From Candidatus Iainarchaeum sp. (GTDB lineage Archaea; Iainarchaeota; Iainarchaeia; Iainarchaeales; DTGL01): a DNA stretch of 64,000 nt. A model generated the notes under the pieces. The model was given only the letters and a program-made list of their open reading frames with translations, searched no databases and was not told the DNA's origin. The stretch is from assembly GCA_026413945.1 (NCBI GenBank), contig JAOAJX010000003.1, positions 62,001-126,000 of the forward strand, given 5' to 3'. Below, piece after piece: positions 34,595 through 42,237 of this stretch (position 1 is the stretch's first letter; the number at the start of each line of letters is the position of its first letter). Made by a program: the position numbers and the translations under genes.

Positions 34595-36013
34595 ATGCTG
34601 CGCGTTTACAATACACTCGCAAGGAAAAAAGTTATTTTTAAGCCAAAAGAAAAAGGCCTTGTCAGAATGTATGTTTGTGGCCCAACTGTTTATGGTCCCG
34701 CGCATATAGGCCACGCAAGAACTTATGTTGCATTTGATATAATAAGACGCTATTTTGAATGGAAAGGCTTTGAAGTTAAGCTTGTAGTGAACATCACAGA
34801 TGTTCACGATGATATGATAAGGGTTGCGAATGAGCAAGGAAAGACAATATTTGAGCTATCTAAACAGTACACTGAGCTTTTCTTTAAAGACATGAAGGCA
34901 CTTAAAGTTAAAGAGGCAAGCGTGTACCCCAAGGTCAGTCGGGAAATTCCAGATATAATTGAGACAATAAAACTTCTGGAAAAAAAGGGCTATGCATACG
35001 CAACAGAAGATGGGCTTTATTTTGATATTAGCAGATTTAAAGGATATGGAAAGCTCTCTGGCATAAAGCCAAAGCAGTCAATAACAGGCACAAGAGTTGA
35101 AACGGACAAATATGATAAGCGCCAAGCCCATGATTTTGCTCTTTGGAAAAAGGTAAAGCCAAATGAACCTTTTTGGGATAGTCCTTGGGGTCCGGGCAGA
35201 CCCGGCTGGCACATAGAGTGCACAACAATGAGCTCAAAGTATCTCGGCTTACCTTTAGATATACATTGCGGTGCAGTAGACTTAGTATTTCCACACCATG
35301 AAAATGAGATTGCTCAAAGTGAGGCAGCTTACGGCACAAAACCTTTTGTTAAATACTGGCTTCACACAGGTTTCCTTACAATAAATGCCCAAAAGATGAG
35401 CAAAAGCTTGGGTAATTACATCACAGTGCCGGAGCTGCTGTCACGGATAGATCCAAATGTATTTAGGTTTTTTATTGCTGTGCGTCATTACAGAAGCAGG
35501 GTTGATTATTCAGATTTTGCTATTGAACAAGCAAAGAATGCACTGCAAAGGCTAAATGACTTTATACAAAGGTTATATGCGGTTGAACATAATAATTTCT
35601 CTAATGAAGCCACCAATGCTTTGAAGTTGGCAAAAAAAGAATTCGAAAAAGCGATGGATGATGATTTTAATACGCCTCTTGCTTGGAAGGTAATATTCAC
35701 ACTTGAGAATAAGATCAACATAATGCTTGGAAAAGGCATTTTAGCAAAGAATAATGCCAAAGAGATAATCGCTTTTTTTAAGGATATTAATTCGATTTTT
35801 GAAGTTTTCGAGACCGACAAAAAAACTGAAGATATTCCTCAAGAATGCCTCGAAATGATAATGCAAAGGGAAAAACTTAGAAAGGAGAAAAGGTTCGAGG
35901 AGGCAGACGATCTTAGAGCAAAATTAGCAGCTAAAGGAATTGCTGTTTTCGACACTCCACAAGGCCCCCAATGGAAAAAAATAACTACCAATAGTAAAGA
36001 TTCAAAGGTGTAG
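34595..36013 (+). CDS. cysS: Cysteine--tRNA ligase
   Basis: A 472-residue class I aminoacyl-tRNA synthetase. CGPTVYGPAHIGHARTY contains the zinc Cys and HIGH motif; AQKMSKSLGNYI is the KMSKS loop; PGWHIECTTMS and PHHENEIAQSEA carry further zinc ligands. It starts 1 nt after the purB stop, so the two are co-transcribed. The end overlaps the convergent Yip1-like gene by 12 bp. Confidence 0.96.
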   Translation: MLRVYNTLARKKVIFKPKEKGLVRMYVCGPTVYGPAHIGHARTYVAFDIIRRYFEWKGFEVKLVVNITDVHDDMIRVANEQGKTIFELSKQYTELFFKDMKALKVKEASVYPKVSREIPDIIETIKLLEKKGYAYATEDGLYFDISRFKGYGKLSGIKPKQSITGTRVETDKYDKRQAHDFALWKKVKPNEPFWDSPWGPGRPGWHIECTTMSSKYLGLPLDIHCGAVDLVFPHHENEIAQSEAAYGTKPFVKYWLHTGFLTINAQKMSKSLGNYITVPELLSRIDPNVFRFFIAVRHYRSRVDYSDFAIEQAKNALQRLNDFIQRLYAVEHNNFSNEATNALKLAKKEFEKAMDDDFNTPLAWKVIFTLENKINIMLGKGILAKNNAKEIIAFFKDINSIFEVFETDKKTEDIPQECLEMIMQREKLRKEKRFEEADDLRAKLAAKGIAVFDTPQGPQWKKITTNSKDSKV

Positions 36014-36670
36014 CACAAAAGCAACTATGATAGGCACTATTAAGAGCCCACTCAAGAGATAAATAAGCAAAGATTTTGGATATGTTGCCTTAGTAAGCTG
36101 CTTTATTGTAAGAAATGGATATACAAATAGCATATACACCAAAATGACAATCAGAAGCAGCGACGCTAAAAAGGCCTTATTGGAAAAATCAGATAGATCG
36201 CTTTCAGTTATGCCATGCTTTTGCAAAATTGCTCCAGCATTTTCATCAAAAATATTGTAAGCGTATGGCAGACTAGCTGATTGTTTTTTTACTTCTGTAA
36301 TCATTGCAAAGATTTTTGGCGAAGAATATAGCACTACAAAAGAGATACACATTATGATAGCAAGGAAAAGCCAAACAAATGATATTGCTGAAAGTATGCC
36401 ATAAAATTTACCTTTTACATCTTTGCTGTTCACCATAAATGCAAAGAAGTAAATTACAGCTGAGATTATGATCCAAGCAAAGTAGCTTGCTGCACCGTGT
36501 TTTATTGTGTCTAACAGGTCAAAGCCAAAGCCAGCAAAAAGGCCAAACATAGTGTAAAGAATGGTTGGGGATAAAATAATCAAAAAGGATATCTTGAAGT
36601 CAGGTTTCGATATCGTTTTTTCGATGGTTTTTTTTGGTTTTATAAAAATATTTATTGGGTTAATTTCCAT
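36002..36670 (-). CDS. Yip1-like membrane protein
   Basis: A 222-residue protein with a short basic cytosolic N terminus (INIFIKPKKTIEKTISKP) and five hydrophobic segments in the usual Yip1-domain arrangement, plus a roughly 45-residue loop between helices 3 and 4. Archaeal members are of unknown function. The ATG at 36670 is used; a TTG three codons upstream is less likely. Its tail overlaps cysS by 12 bp. Confidence 0.6.
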   Translation of the reverse strand: MEINPINIFIKPKKTIEKTISKPDFKISFLIILSPTILYTMFGLFAGFGFDLLDTIKHGAASYFAWIIISAVIYFFAFMVNSKDVKGKFYGILSAISFVWLFLAIIMCISFVVLYSSPKIFAMITEVKKQSASLPYAYNIFDENAGAILQKHGITESDLSDFSNKAFLASLLLIVILVYMLFVYPFLTIKQLTKATYPKSLLIYLLSGLLIVPIIVAFVLHL

Positions 36671-36730
36671 ATGAACCAAATAAAATTATACTTAACACTT
36701 ATTTAAACTTATCCTTGCGAAACTTACTTA

Positions 36731-37195
36731 ATGGAGCATAAAAAATTGGTGATGGCTTTCGGGACATTTGATTTTTTTCATTATGGGCATCTATACTATT
36801 TGGAAAGGGCAAAGAAGCTAGGCGGTAAGCTGATAGTGGTTGTTTCAAGGGATGAAAACGCTTTTTTATCAAAAGGAAAAAGTACTTTGCACAATGAGAA
36901 AGAGCGCCTTAAAGTTATAAAAGCGCTAAGCTTAGTTGATGATGCGGTTTTAGGGCTAAAAGGCAACACTTTTGGAATTCTGCTGAAATATAAGCCTGAT
37001 ATAATTGCACTTGGCTATGACCAAAGAGTTGACATTAAAGCATTAAAGGCCTTCATTTCAAAAAAAGGCCTCAAAACGAGAATAAAAAGAATTCCTGCCT
37101 ACAAGCCCCATATTCTTAAAAGCTCTAATTTCAAGGCTCTGAAAAAAGAGCTGCAGGAAAATAAACCTTTAGAGTTGGGCAGGGACATACTCTAA
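36731..37195 (+). CDS. ribL: FAD synthase RibL-like nucleotidyltransferase
   Basis: A 154-residue cytidylyltransferase-fold enzyme: AFGTFDFFHYGHLYYLERAK has the HxGH nucleotide-binding motif, and SRDENAFLSKGK and LGYDQRVD follow the archaeal FAD synthase pattern. RibL adenylylates FMN to FAD. Glycerol-3-phosphate cytidylyltransferase-like activity is the main alternative. Own promoter likely; it stands alone. Confidence 0.83.
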   Translation: MEHKKLVMAFGTFDFFHYGHLYYLERAKKLGGKLIVVVSRDENAFLSKGKSTLHNEKERLKVIKALSLVDDAVLGLKGNTFGILLKYKPDIIALGYDQRVDIKALKAFISKKGLKTRIKRIPAYKPHILKSSNFKALKKELQENKPLELGRDIL

Positions 37196-37272
37196 TTTTT
37201 TACATCAATTGCCAACAACGAAAACTTTAAATAGTAAAAAAACCTAATTTTTAAGCTCTAATGGTGATGTTT

Positions 37273-37758
37273 ATGCGAAAAGATTTAAGGAAATTTTATT
37301 CAAACAGGCTTTTTATTTTTTTTATCGCTGTTCTAATCCCTACTTTGGCTTCAGCTTATTGTACCGGAACTCCAAGGCCTTGTTCATATTGGTCGAATAG
37401 TTTTAACTGCAGGGATGCTGGCTGCACATGGGATTATGATTATTGCACAGGCACGCCAAACAGCTGCTCAACTTATTACAATGAATGGGGTTGCAGAACA
37501 GCCGGTTGCACCTGGTATGGCGCAACTCAGACACCAAAGCCGAGTGGTTGCTATTCTTGGTCGTATCAATGTGAGTCAGCAAACTCTAGCAAATGTTCTT
37601 GCTATGATGCTGTTGAGTGCCAATATATTGGGATTACGACTGCTATACTTTCTGGTATTGCGACAATACAAAGTGCAACAAGCCAACAGGCTGTTATGAA
37701 AACTCTGGAAGCTGCTACACACAAAATGCATCAAAATGCTCCTGCAAGGAAGCAGTAA
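37273..37758 (+). CDS. 5' part of a frameshifted Cys-rich surface protein
   Basis: This frame carries the start of a secreted protein: a basic N terminus and hydrophobic signal peptide (RLFIFFIAVLIPTLASA), two 25-residue Cys modules (YCTGTPRPCSYWSNSFNCRD... and YCTGTPNSCSTYYNEWGCRT...), and the beginning of a second module type (GCYSWSYQCESANSSKCSCY). After CQY at about 37624 the frame turns into unrelated sequence, while the module resumes in the frame of the next entry. The ATG at 37273 is chosen because GGTGAT (37263-37268) is a Shine-Dalgarno 4 nt before it. TTTAAATAGT at 37226-37235 is a TATA-like box. Together with the next entry it represents one gene of about 757 codons. Confidence 0.7.
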   Translation: MRKDLRKFYSNRLFIFFIAVLIPTLASAYCTGTPRPCSYWSNSFNCRDAGCTWDYDYCTGTPNSCSTYYNEWGCRTAGCTWYGATQTPKPSGCYSWSYQCESANSSKCSCYDAVECQYIGITTAILSGIATIQSATSQQAVMKTLEAATHKMHQNAPARKQ

Positions 37759-39545
37759 AGTGCAAATACAACAGCACTTATAATTGTTATTCGTTTGATT
37801 ATTGTGATACCTCAAGATGCCCACCAACCGGATGTGTCGGCGCACACACTAATTGCATAGCACTTAACGAGAGACGTTGTGATTGCAGAGAGGCTGTAAA
37901 TTGCCTTTACAATACTCTACACGATTGCTATACTTTTAAAGATTGCAACAATAGTGTTTGTAAAGAGCTCGATTGTTCTTTTATTTATATATTAAGCCCA
38001 CGCAACGCCTCTGTAAAGTGGAATGAAACTTTATCTGCGCTAGTCATTCTAAGTTGCAATAAGGCTGTAAGTTCTATCACAGTTAATGCGGGTACCAAAA
38101 GCAATACATGTTATAATCCCTCTGGAAGCACGTGTAAAATCGAATATACTGAAACCATTCCACAAAGTAAGAGCATAGGTAAATATTATATTGACATATC
38201 AGGAACAGTTGTAAAAGGAAATGAGTCAAAAAACTATACAGGTCGCATTGAATATAATGTAATAGAACCACATGATTGCAAACTTAGCTATTATTTAAAT
38301 TCTAGTTCCCTAAAACCAGGCGATTATATATCAGGTAATGCTACCTTGACATGCTATAATAAAGTGGATTTAATAGTTATAACTTTTGGCTCATCTAGAA
38401 ATAGTTGTAACGCATCTACATGCAGCATAGATCATCGTGAAAAGATTCCAATAGATAGAGAACCAGGAAATTATACGGTTGCAGTATATGCAACAGCCAC
38501 AGTGGCAGGAATCCCCAAAACATATCATGAAACTATTACTTATTCAGTCAAAGATGCATCATTATGTAGAATCCATTTCAACCCACTTAGCGCTTCAGTG
38601 AAACCAGGAGACATCTTAAAAGTTGATGCTGACGTATCATGTAGTACCGGAATGGATTCTATAAGTGTTAGTCTTGGTACCTCAAAAAGGCAATGTCAAA
38701 ACTTATCTTCATGTAGCGCCACTTACCAACAAAAAATACCTGATAGCATGAGGCCTGGCAAATATGAAATATTAGCAGAAGCAGCTGTTACGAAAGAAGG
38801 CGCATCGAAAAAATACAATGCATCTTTTTCCTATACAGTTGAAGAGCCGCCAAAGCCTTGCAGTATAAGCTTTAACCCATCAACCGCGTCCGTATACAAA
38901 GGTAGCTCATTTAAGGTGACAGCAACCATTGGCTGTGGCGATATTATGGATTCCATTGATATTCAGTTTGGCTCAGCTTCTAACAGGTGTCAGAAATCAG
39001 CTAGCTGTAGTGTCACTTTTGAAATACCCCAATCTTCGACTGCAGGTGTAATATTTGTACATGCATCTGCAAAAGCAACAAAAGGTGGCGTATTAAATAC
39101 TTATAGCAATATTTTCAAATATACTGCTACAGACGAACCTTATTGCTTCATAACATTTAGCCCCTCAACAGCAACAGTTGTTGCTGGAGATATTTTGTAT
39201 GTCAGCGCTATCCTTGAATGTGATACTACTATAGAACGTCTTAGCATTGTTTTTAGTACAGCATCTAACTATTGCAGCAATTCAAAAGGTTGTATGGTAA
39301 GCATAACCATACCAACACGAGGCATAGCACCAGGTGATTATACAATCAATGCGTCAGGAAGTATTGCCTTTAGCGGAAAATCAAAAACATATAGTAGTGC
39401 CTTTAAATATAAAATAACAAAACCAACGACTTCAGCAGGTTCAACAGCGACATCATCAACTTCTGCACAGTCAACTTCAACCACCTTTGAACAATTCATA
39501 GCAGTTATTAGGGAAACAATACGTTTTATTTTCCCATTCGGCTAA
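37617..39545 (+). CDS. 3' part of the frameshifted Cys-rich surface protein
   Basis: From about 37626 this frame continues the interrupted module (WDYDCYTFWYCDNTKC), then gives two more copies (GCYENSGSCYTQNASKCSCK... and GCVGAHTNCIALNERRCDCR...). Five Ig-like repeats of about 95 residues follow, each with the pattern C-x-I-x-F-x-P-x-x-A-S-V-K-x-G-D, then two or three further Cys and an ending like GKxKTYxxxFxYxV. A Ser/Thr linker and an amphipathic C-terminal helix (FEQFIAVIRETIRFIFPFG) end the protein. There is no promoter or SD for an independent start at 37617 (GTG). A one-base deletion near CAATATATTGGG (37623-37634) would explain the break. Function: presumably an exported adhesin or coat component. 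Confidence 0.72.
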   Translation: MPIYWDYDCYTFWYCDNTKCNKPTGCYENSGSCYTQNASKCSCKEAVKCKYNSTYNCYSFDYCDTSRCPPTGCVGAHTNCIALNERRCDCREAVNCLYNTLHDCYTFKDCNNSVCKELDCSFIYILSPRNASVKWNETLSALVILSCNKAVSSITVNAGTKSNTCYNPSGSTCKIEYTETIPQSKSIGKYYIDISGTVVKGNESKNYTGRIEYNVIEPHDCKLSYYLNSSSLKPGDYISGNATLTCYNKVDLIVITFGSSRNSCNASTCSIDHREKIPIDREPGNYTVAVYATATVAGIPKTYHETITYSVKDASLCRIHFNPLSASVKPGDILKVDADVSCSTGMDSISVSLGTSKRQCQNLSSCSATYQQKIPDSMRPGKYEILAEAAVTKEGASKKYNASFSYTVEEPPKPCSISFNPSTASVYKGSSFKVTATIGCGDIMDSIDIQFGSASNRCQKSASCSVTFEIPQSSTAGVIFVHASAKATKGGVLNTYSNIFKYTATDEPYCFITFSPSTATVVAGDILYVSAILECDTTIERLSIVFSTASNYCSNSKGCMVSITIPTRGIAPGDYTINASGSIAFSGKSKTYSSAFKYKITKPTTSAGSTATSSTSAQSTSTTFEQFIAVIRETIRFIFPFG

Positions 39546-39554
39546 ACCGTGTCC

Positions 39555-40010
39555 TTAAAATTCTTTCTTCAGAAGCACAAGATTTTTGTATTTAGATCCT
39601 TCTTTTGTGCCTTTCTCAAGTAAGCCATATTGCACAAAACCAAGCTTCTCGAAAACCTTTAAGGATACTGCGTTATCATCATTGACTTGGGCTGTTACTA
39701 TTTCGGTTCCTTTTCTAATGTTTTTAAGCGCATGCTTTAAAATATGCTGAGCTATTCCTTTGCCTCTATGCTTTTTCGCAACTATAAGAGAATGCAAGCT
39801 TGCAATGTGCTTATGGGGTCCAATGCCATACTTGACAAGCAGATGTGCAATAACTTTGTCGCCCAATTTTGCCACATACCTTTTTTCATTTTTTGAAAGA
39901 AAGCTGTTTATAACACGCTTTCTGGAGAGTTCAAGACCCCAATGCGGATAAAGCTTTGCTATTCCTGTAGAGTCCTCAATTCTTGCTTCGCTTATCTTTA
40001 TTTCCGGCAC
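39555..40010 (-). CDS. GNAT family N-acetyltransferase
   Basis: A 151-residue acetyltransferase with the acetyl-CoA loop VAKKHRGKGIAQHILKHAL (R/Q-x-x-G-x-G/A type) and the C-terminal ALLKVFEKLGF-like motif (here VSLKVFEKLGFVQYG). The start is a GTG at 40010 that overlaps the end of the retropepsin-like gene by 35 nt, so translation is coupled. Substrate unknown; the operon suggests it acts with the ATP-grasp/protease module (inference). Confidence 0.8.
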   Translation of the reverse strand: MPEIKISEARIEDSTGIAKLYPHWGLELSRKRVINSFLSKNEKRYVAKLGDKVIAHLLVKYGIGPHKHIASLHSLIVAKKHRGKGIAQHILKHALKNIRKGTEIVTAQVNDDNAVSLKVFEKLGFVQYGLLEKGTKEGSKYKNLVLLKKEF

Positions 40011-40422
40011 CTTCTTTCAGCCCTTCAATATTTTTTCTCCGCTTTTCCCCCATATGAATTATGAACTCACTGCCAAGGAAATCTCTTCCGACCAATACTG
40101 GAAGCTTCATCCCAAAACGATCAGCTATAGTGAAAAGCGTCTTTTTTCTTTTTCCGCACATTTCAAGGATTCCTTCAGCAACAGGCCTCCTAACATAGCC
40201 TCTTGGTTCAGTCTTGCTCTTTATCCTCAACACCCTTACAATAGGGCCCAAACCAGCTTTTGCAGCAATTTTAAGATCAACGCTCGATCTTTCAGCACCA
40301 GTATCAAGCAAGGCAAGCGTTTCAACCGCCTTTTTTTTGCCTATTATCTTAACATGCTGAACAAGCCCCACAATCTTTTTCTTCTTCTTTTTGTTGCAAG
40401 AAATCCCCCTTTTTTCAGCCAT
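39976..40422 (-). CDS. RimB-like retropepsin-type protease
   Basis: A 148-residue protein of the COG4067/RimB type. The active-site DTG is in LALLDTGAERSSVDL (about residue 40), and TIADRFGMKLPVLVGRDFLG matches the family's C-terminal block. A Lys run (KKKKKK) lies near the N terminus. In bacteria, RimB works with the ATP-grasp ligase RimK, which adds Glu residues to ribosomal protein S6. Here it is divergent from two RimK-like ATP-grasp genes, with an 88-bp gap that must hold both promoters. Role in the same pathway is inferred. Confidence 0.75.
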   Translation of the reverse strand: MAEKRGISCNKKKKKKIVGLVQHVKIIGKKKAVETLALLDTGAERSSVDLKIAAKAGLGPIVRVLRIKSKTEPRGYVRRPVAEGILEMCGKRKKTLFTIADRFGMKLPVLVGRDFLGSEFIIHMGEKRRKNIEGLKEGAGNKDKRSKN

Positions 40423-40510
40423 AACGAGAATAAGTAAAAATCAAAAACTTTTTAAACAAATGAGGAGAATACATATTCACATACGTTTGCCTTTTTGGCA
40501 TGTGTCTTTT

Positions 40511-41347
40511 ATGAAAAAGCTGATAATGGCTGTTGAAGGTGAACGCAAAAGGTTTGCATTGCTTAGAAACGCATTTGAGCAAAAAGGCTTCTCAGTTAAG
40601 TTACTACCGGTAAGGCGCCTTACACTTTTTGCTGATAGGAATGGCTCCAAAGCAAAGATTTTTGGCAATGGTAAGTTCGATGGGGCAGTTTACCTTGAAA
40701 CACCATTCATGCTCACTCAGTTTGTCGAGCCGCTTCTTGATTACATTGAAACAAAAGGTTTCTATTGCCAAGTGCATAAAGGAGCCTATTATGTTGGAAG
40801 CAATGAGCTGCTTCAAATAAGCTTGCTTAGTAGCTATGGTATAAAAATTCCTTATACAAGGATTTTTGGAAATATTGAGCAAATACGAAAAGCCAAGGAG
40901 AAGTTTAGCTACCCTGTCGTTGTTAAGGTTTACAAGAATGGTGAAAAGATACAAAGCATGATTGCTAAAAACTCTGATGCCTTAGCTTCGCTAACCGAGA
41001 GGATTGAAGGTGACACAGCAGTTGTGAGTGAATTTATAGAAGGTGATATTGAGCATTGTGCCGTTATTGGAGAAGAAGTTTTTGCCCTTAGAAGCACTAC
41101 ATCAGATCCGACAAAAGTACGACTTATGAAAAATGCAGTTAATGTAAAGCTCTCAAAAACTGAAGAAGAAACAGCCATACAAGCTGCCAGCATTTGCGGC
41201 TGTGACATAGCAACGGTAAAAATGTGCCGTGGCTTTGTTACAAGAGTGAAGCCACATGTAAATATGATTCTTTTTACTAAGAAAACAGGGCGTAACCTTT
41301 TTGAAAAAGTGGCAGAGTTGTTTTACAAGAAAAGTGGTGGTGGCTGA
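40511..41347 (+). CDS. Degenerate RimK-like ATP-grasp protein
   Basis: A 278-residue protein with the overall layout of RimK-type ATP-grasp ligases (MKKLIMAVEGERKRFALLR; YPVVVKVYKNGEKIQS; VVSEFIEGDIEHCAVIGEEV). Key catalytic positions are lost: the glycine-rich loop (GFGGRG in its neighbour) is absent, the Mg-ligand Asp segment AVDF is ATVKM, and the Glu/Asn motif EVNFQPG is replaced by TRVKPHVN. It is therefore probably a pseudoenzyme or regulatory subunit. The frame is open further upstream, but homology starts at the ATG at 40511. Its TGA overlaps the ATG of the intact paralogue (TGATG). Confidence 0.7.
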   Translation: MKKLIMAVEGERKRFALLRNAFEQKGFSVKLLPVRRLTLFADRNGSKAKIFGNGKFDGAVYLETPFMLTQFVEPLLDYIETKGFYCQVHKGAYYVGSNELLQISLLSSYGIKIPYTRIFGNIEQIRKAKEKFSYPVVVKVYKNGEKIQSMIAKNSDALASLTERIEGDTAVVSEFIEGDIEHCAVIGEEVFALRSTTSDPTKVRLMKNAVNVKLSKTEEETAIQAASICGCDIATVKMCRGFVTRVKPHVNMILFTKKTGRNLFEKVAELFYKKSGGG

Positions 41348-42231
41348 TGCCAAGCATTGTAATAATTGCTGCAAAGAACTACAATAAGGGAAATAATAAG
41401 CTACTTCTCGAAGAGGCAAAGAAGGCATTTGATAAGGTGCTGTTTGTGCCTATAAATAAATTAACCATCGTGCACAAAAACGGCACCTCAAAATTGTTAT
41501 ACAAGGGGATAAACCTTCTGGATTTTGATGCATGTTATCCGAGGTTTGGATCAACCGATTACTTTATGGGGGAAGCAGTACTAAAGGTGATAGAAAGCTC
41601 TAAAATATACTCTCCGGTTTCACTGAAAGGCTATCAAATATCTAACCATAAATTCTATACAATTCAAGAGATTGCAGAAAGCGGCCTTCCATGTGTGCTT
41701 ACCTCATTGAGTGCTTCGCCGCAAAGCATGGAAAGCATTGTAGAAGAAATGACATTTCCTCTGGTTTTGAAATTAATAAGTGGCTTCGGTGGACGGGGCG
41801 TTATGCTTATCTCAAACAAAAACGAGCTTCAATCTATATTAGATACTGTGCACTTATTCGAAGAATATATAACAGCCCAAAGATTTCTGCCTACCGGCAG
41901 CACAGACATCAGATGTTATGTTTTCGGGGATGATGTCTTGAGCGTTAGACGCACAGGTGCTCCAAATGACTGGCGTGCTAACATTTCGCGCGGTGGCAAA
42001 GCAGAGATAATAGATGGTAATCCAAAAATGGAGGAGTGTGCCATTAAAGTTGCTAAACTCCTTGGCTTTGACATATGTGCAGTTGATTTCATTGAAACAG
42101 ATCTTACCAAAGAGGGTTTTGCTGTGATAGAAGTCAACTTTCAGCCAGGGCCCTTCAGAAAGTTTTTAGGCAACGTAGTGCCAAAGAAGATGATGGAATT
42201 CATAAGGGCAAAGATAGAAAAAAAGAAATAA
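41347..42231 (+). CDS. RimK-like ATP-grasp ligase
   Basis: A 294-residue ATP-grasp enzyme of the RimK/LysX/MptN group, which joins an amino acid to a carboxylate through an acyl phosphate. Intact features: LVLKLISGFGGRGVMLI (ATP-binding Gly loop, about residue 140-156), EEYITAQRFLP, DIRCYVFGDDVLSVRR, CAVDFIE (Mg Asp, about 247) and VIEVNFQPGP (Glu/Asn metal ligands, about 262-267). The substrate cannot be read from sequence. Start ATG overlaps the preceding stop by one base, so the two are translated as a pair. The 3' neighbour purA is convergent, 6 bp away. Confidence 0.83.
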   Translation: MPSIVIIAAKNYNKGNNKLLLEEAKKAFDKVLFVPINKLTIVHKNGTSKLLYKGINLLDFDACYPRFGSTDYFMGEAVLKVIESSKIYSPVSLKGYQISNHKFYTIQEIAESGLPCVLTSLSASPQSMESIVEEMTFPLVLKLISGFGGRGVMLISNKNELQSILDTVHLFEEYITAQRFLPTGSTDIRCYVFGDDVLSVRRTGAPNDWRANISRGGKAEIIDGNPKMEECAIKVAKLLGFDICAVDFIETDLTKEGFAVIEVNFQPGPFRKFLGNVVPKKMMEFIRAKIEKKK

Positions 42232-42237
42232 AACATT

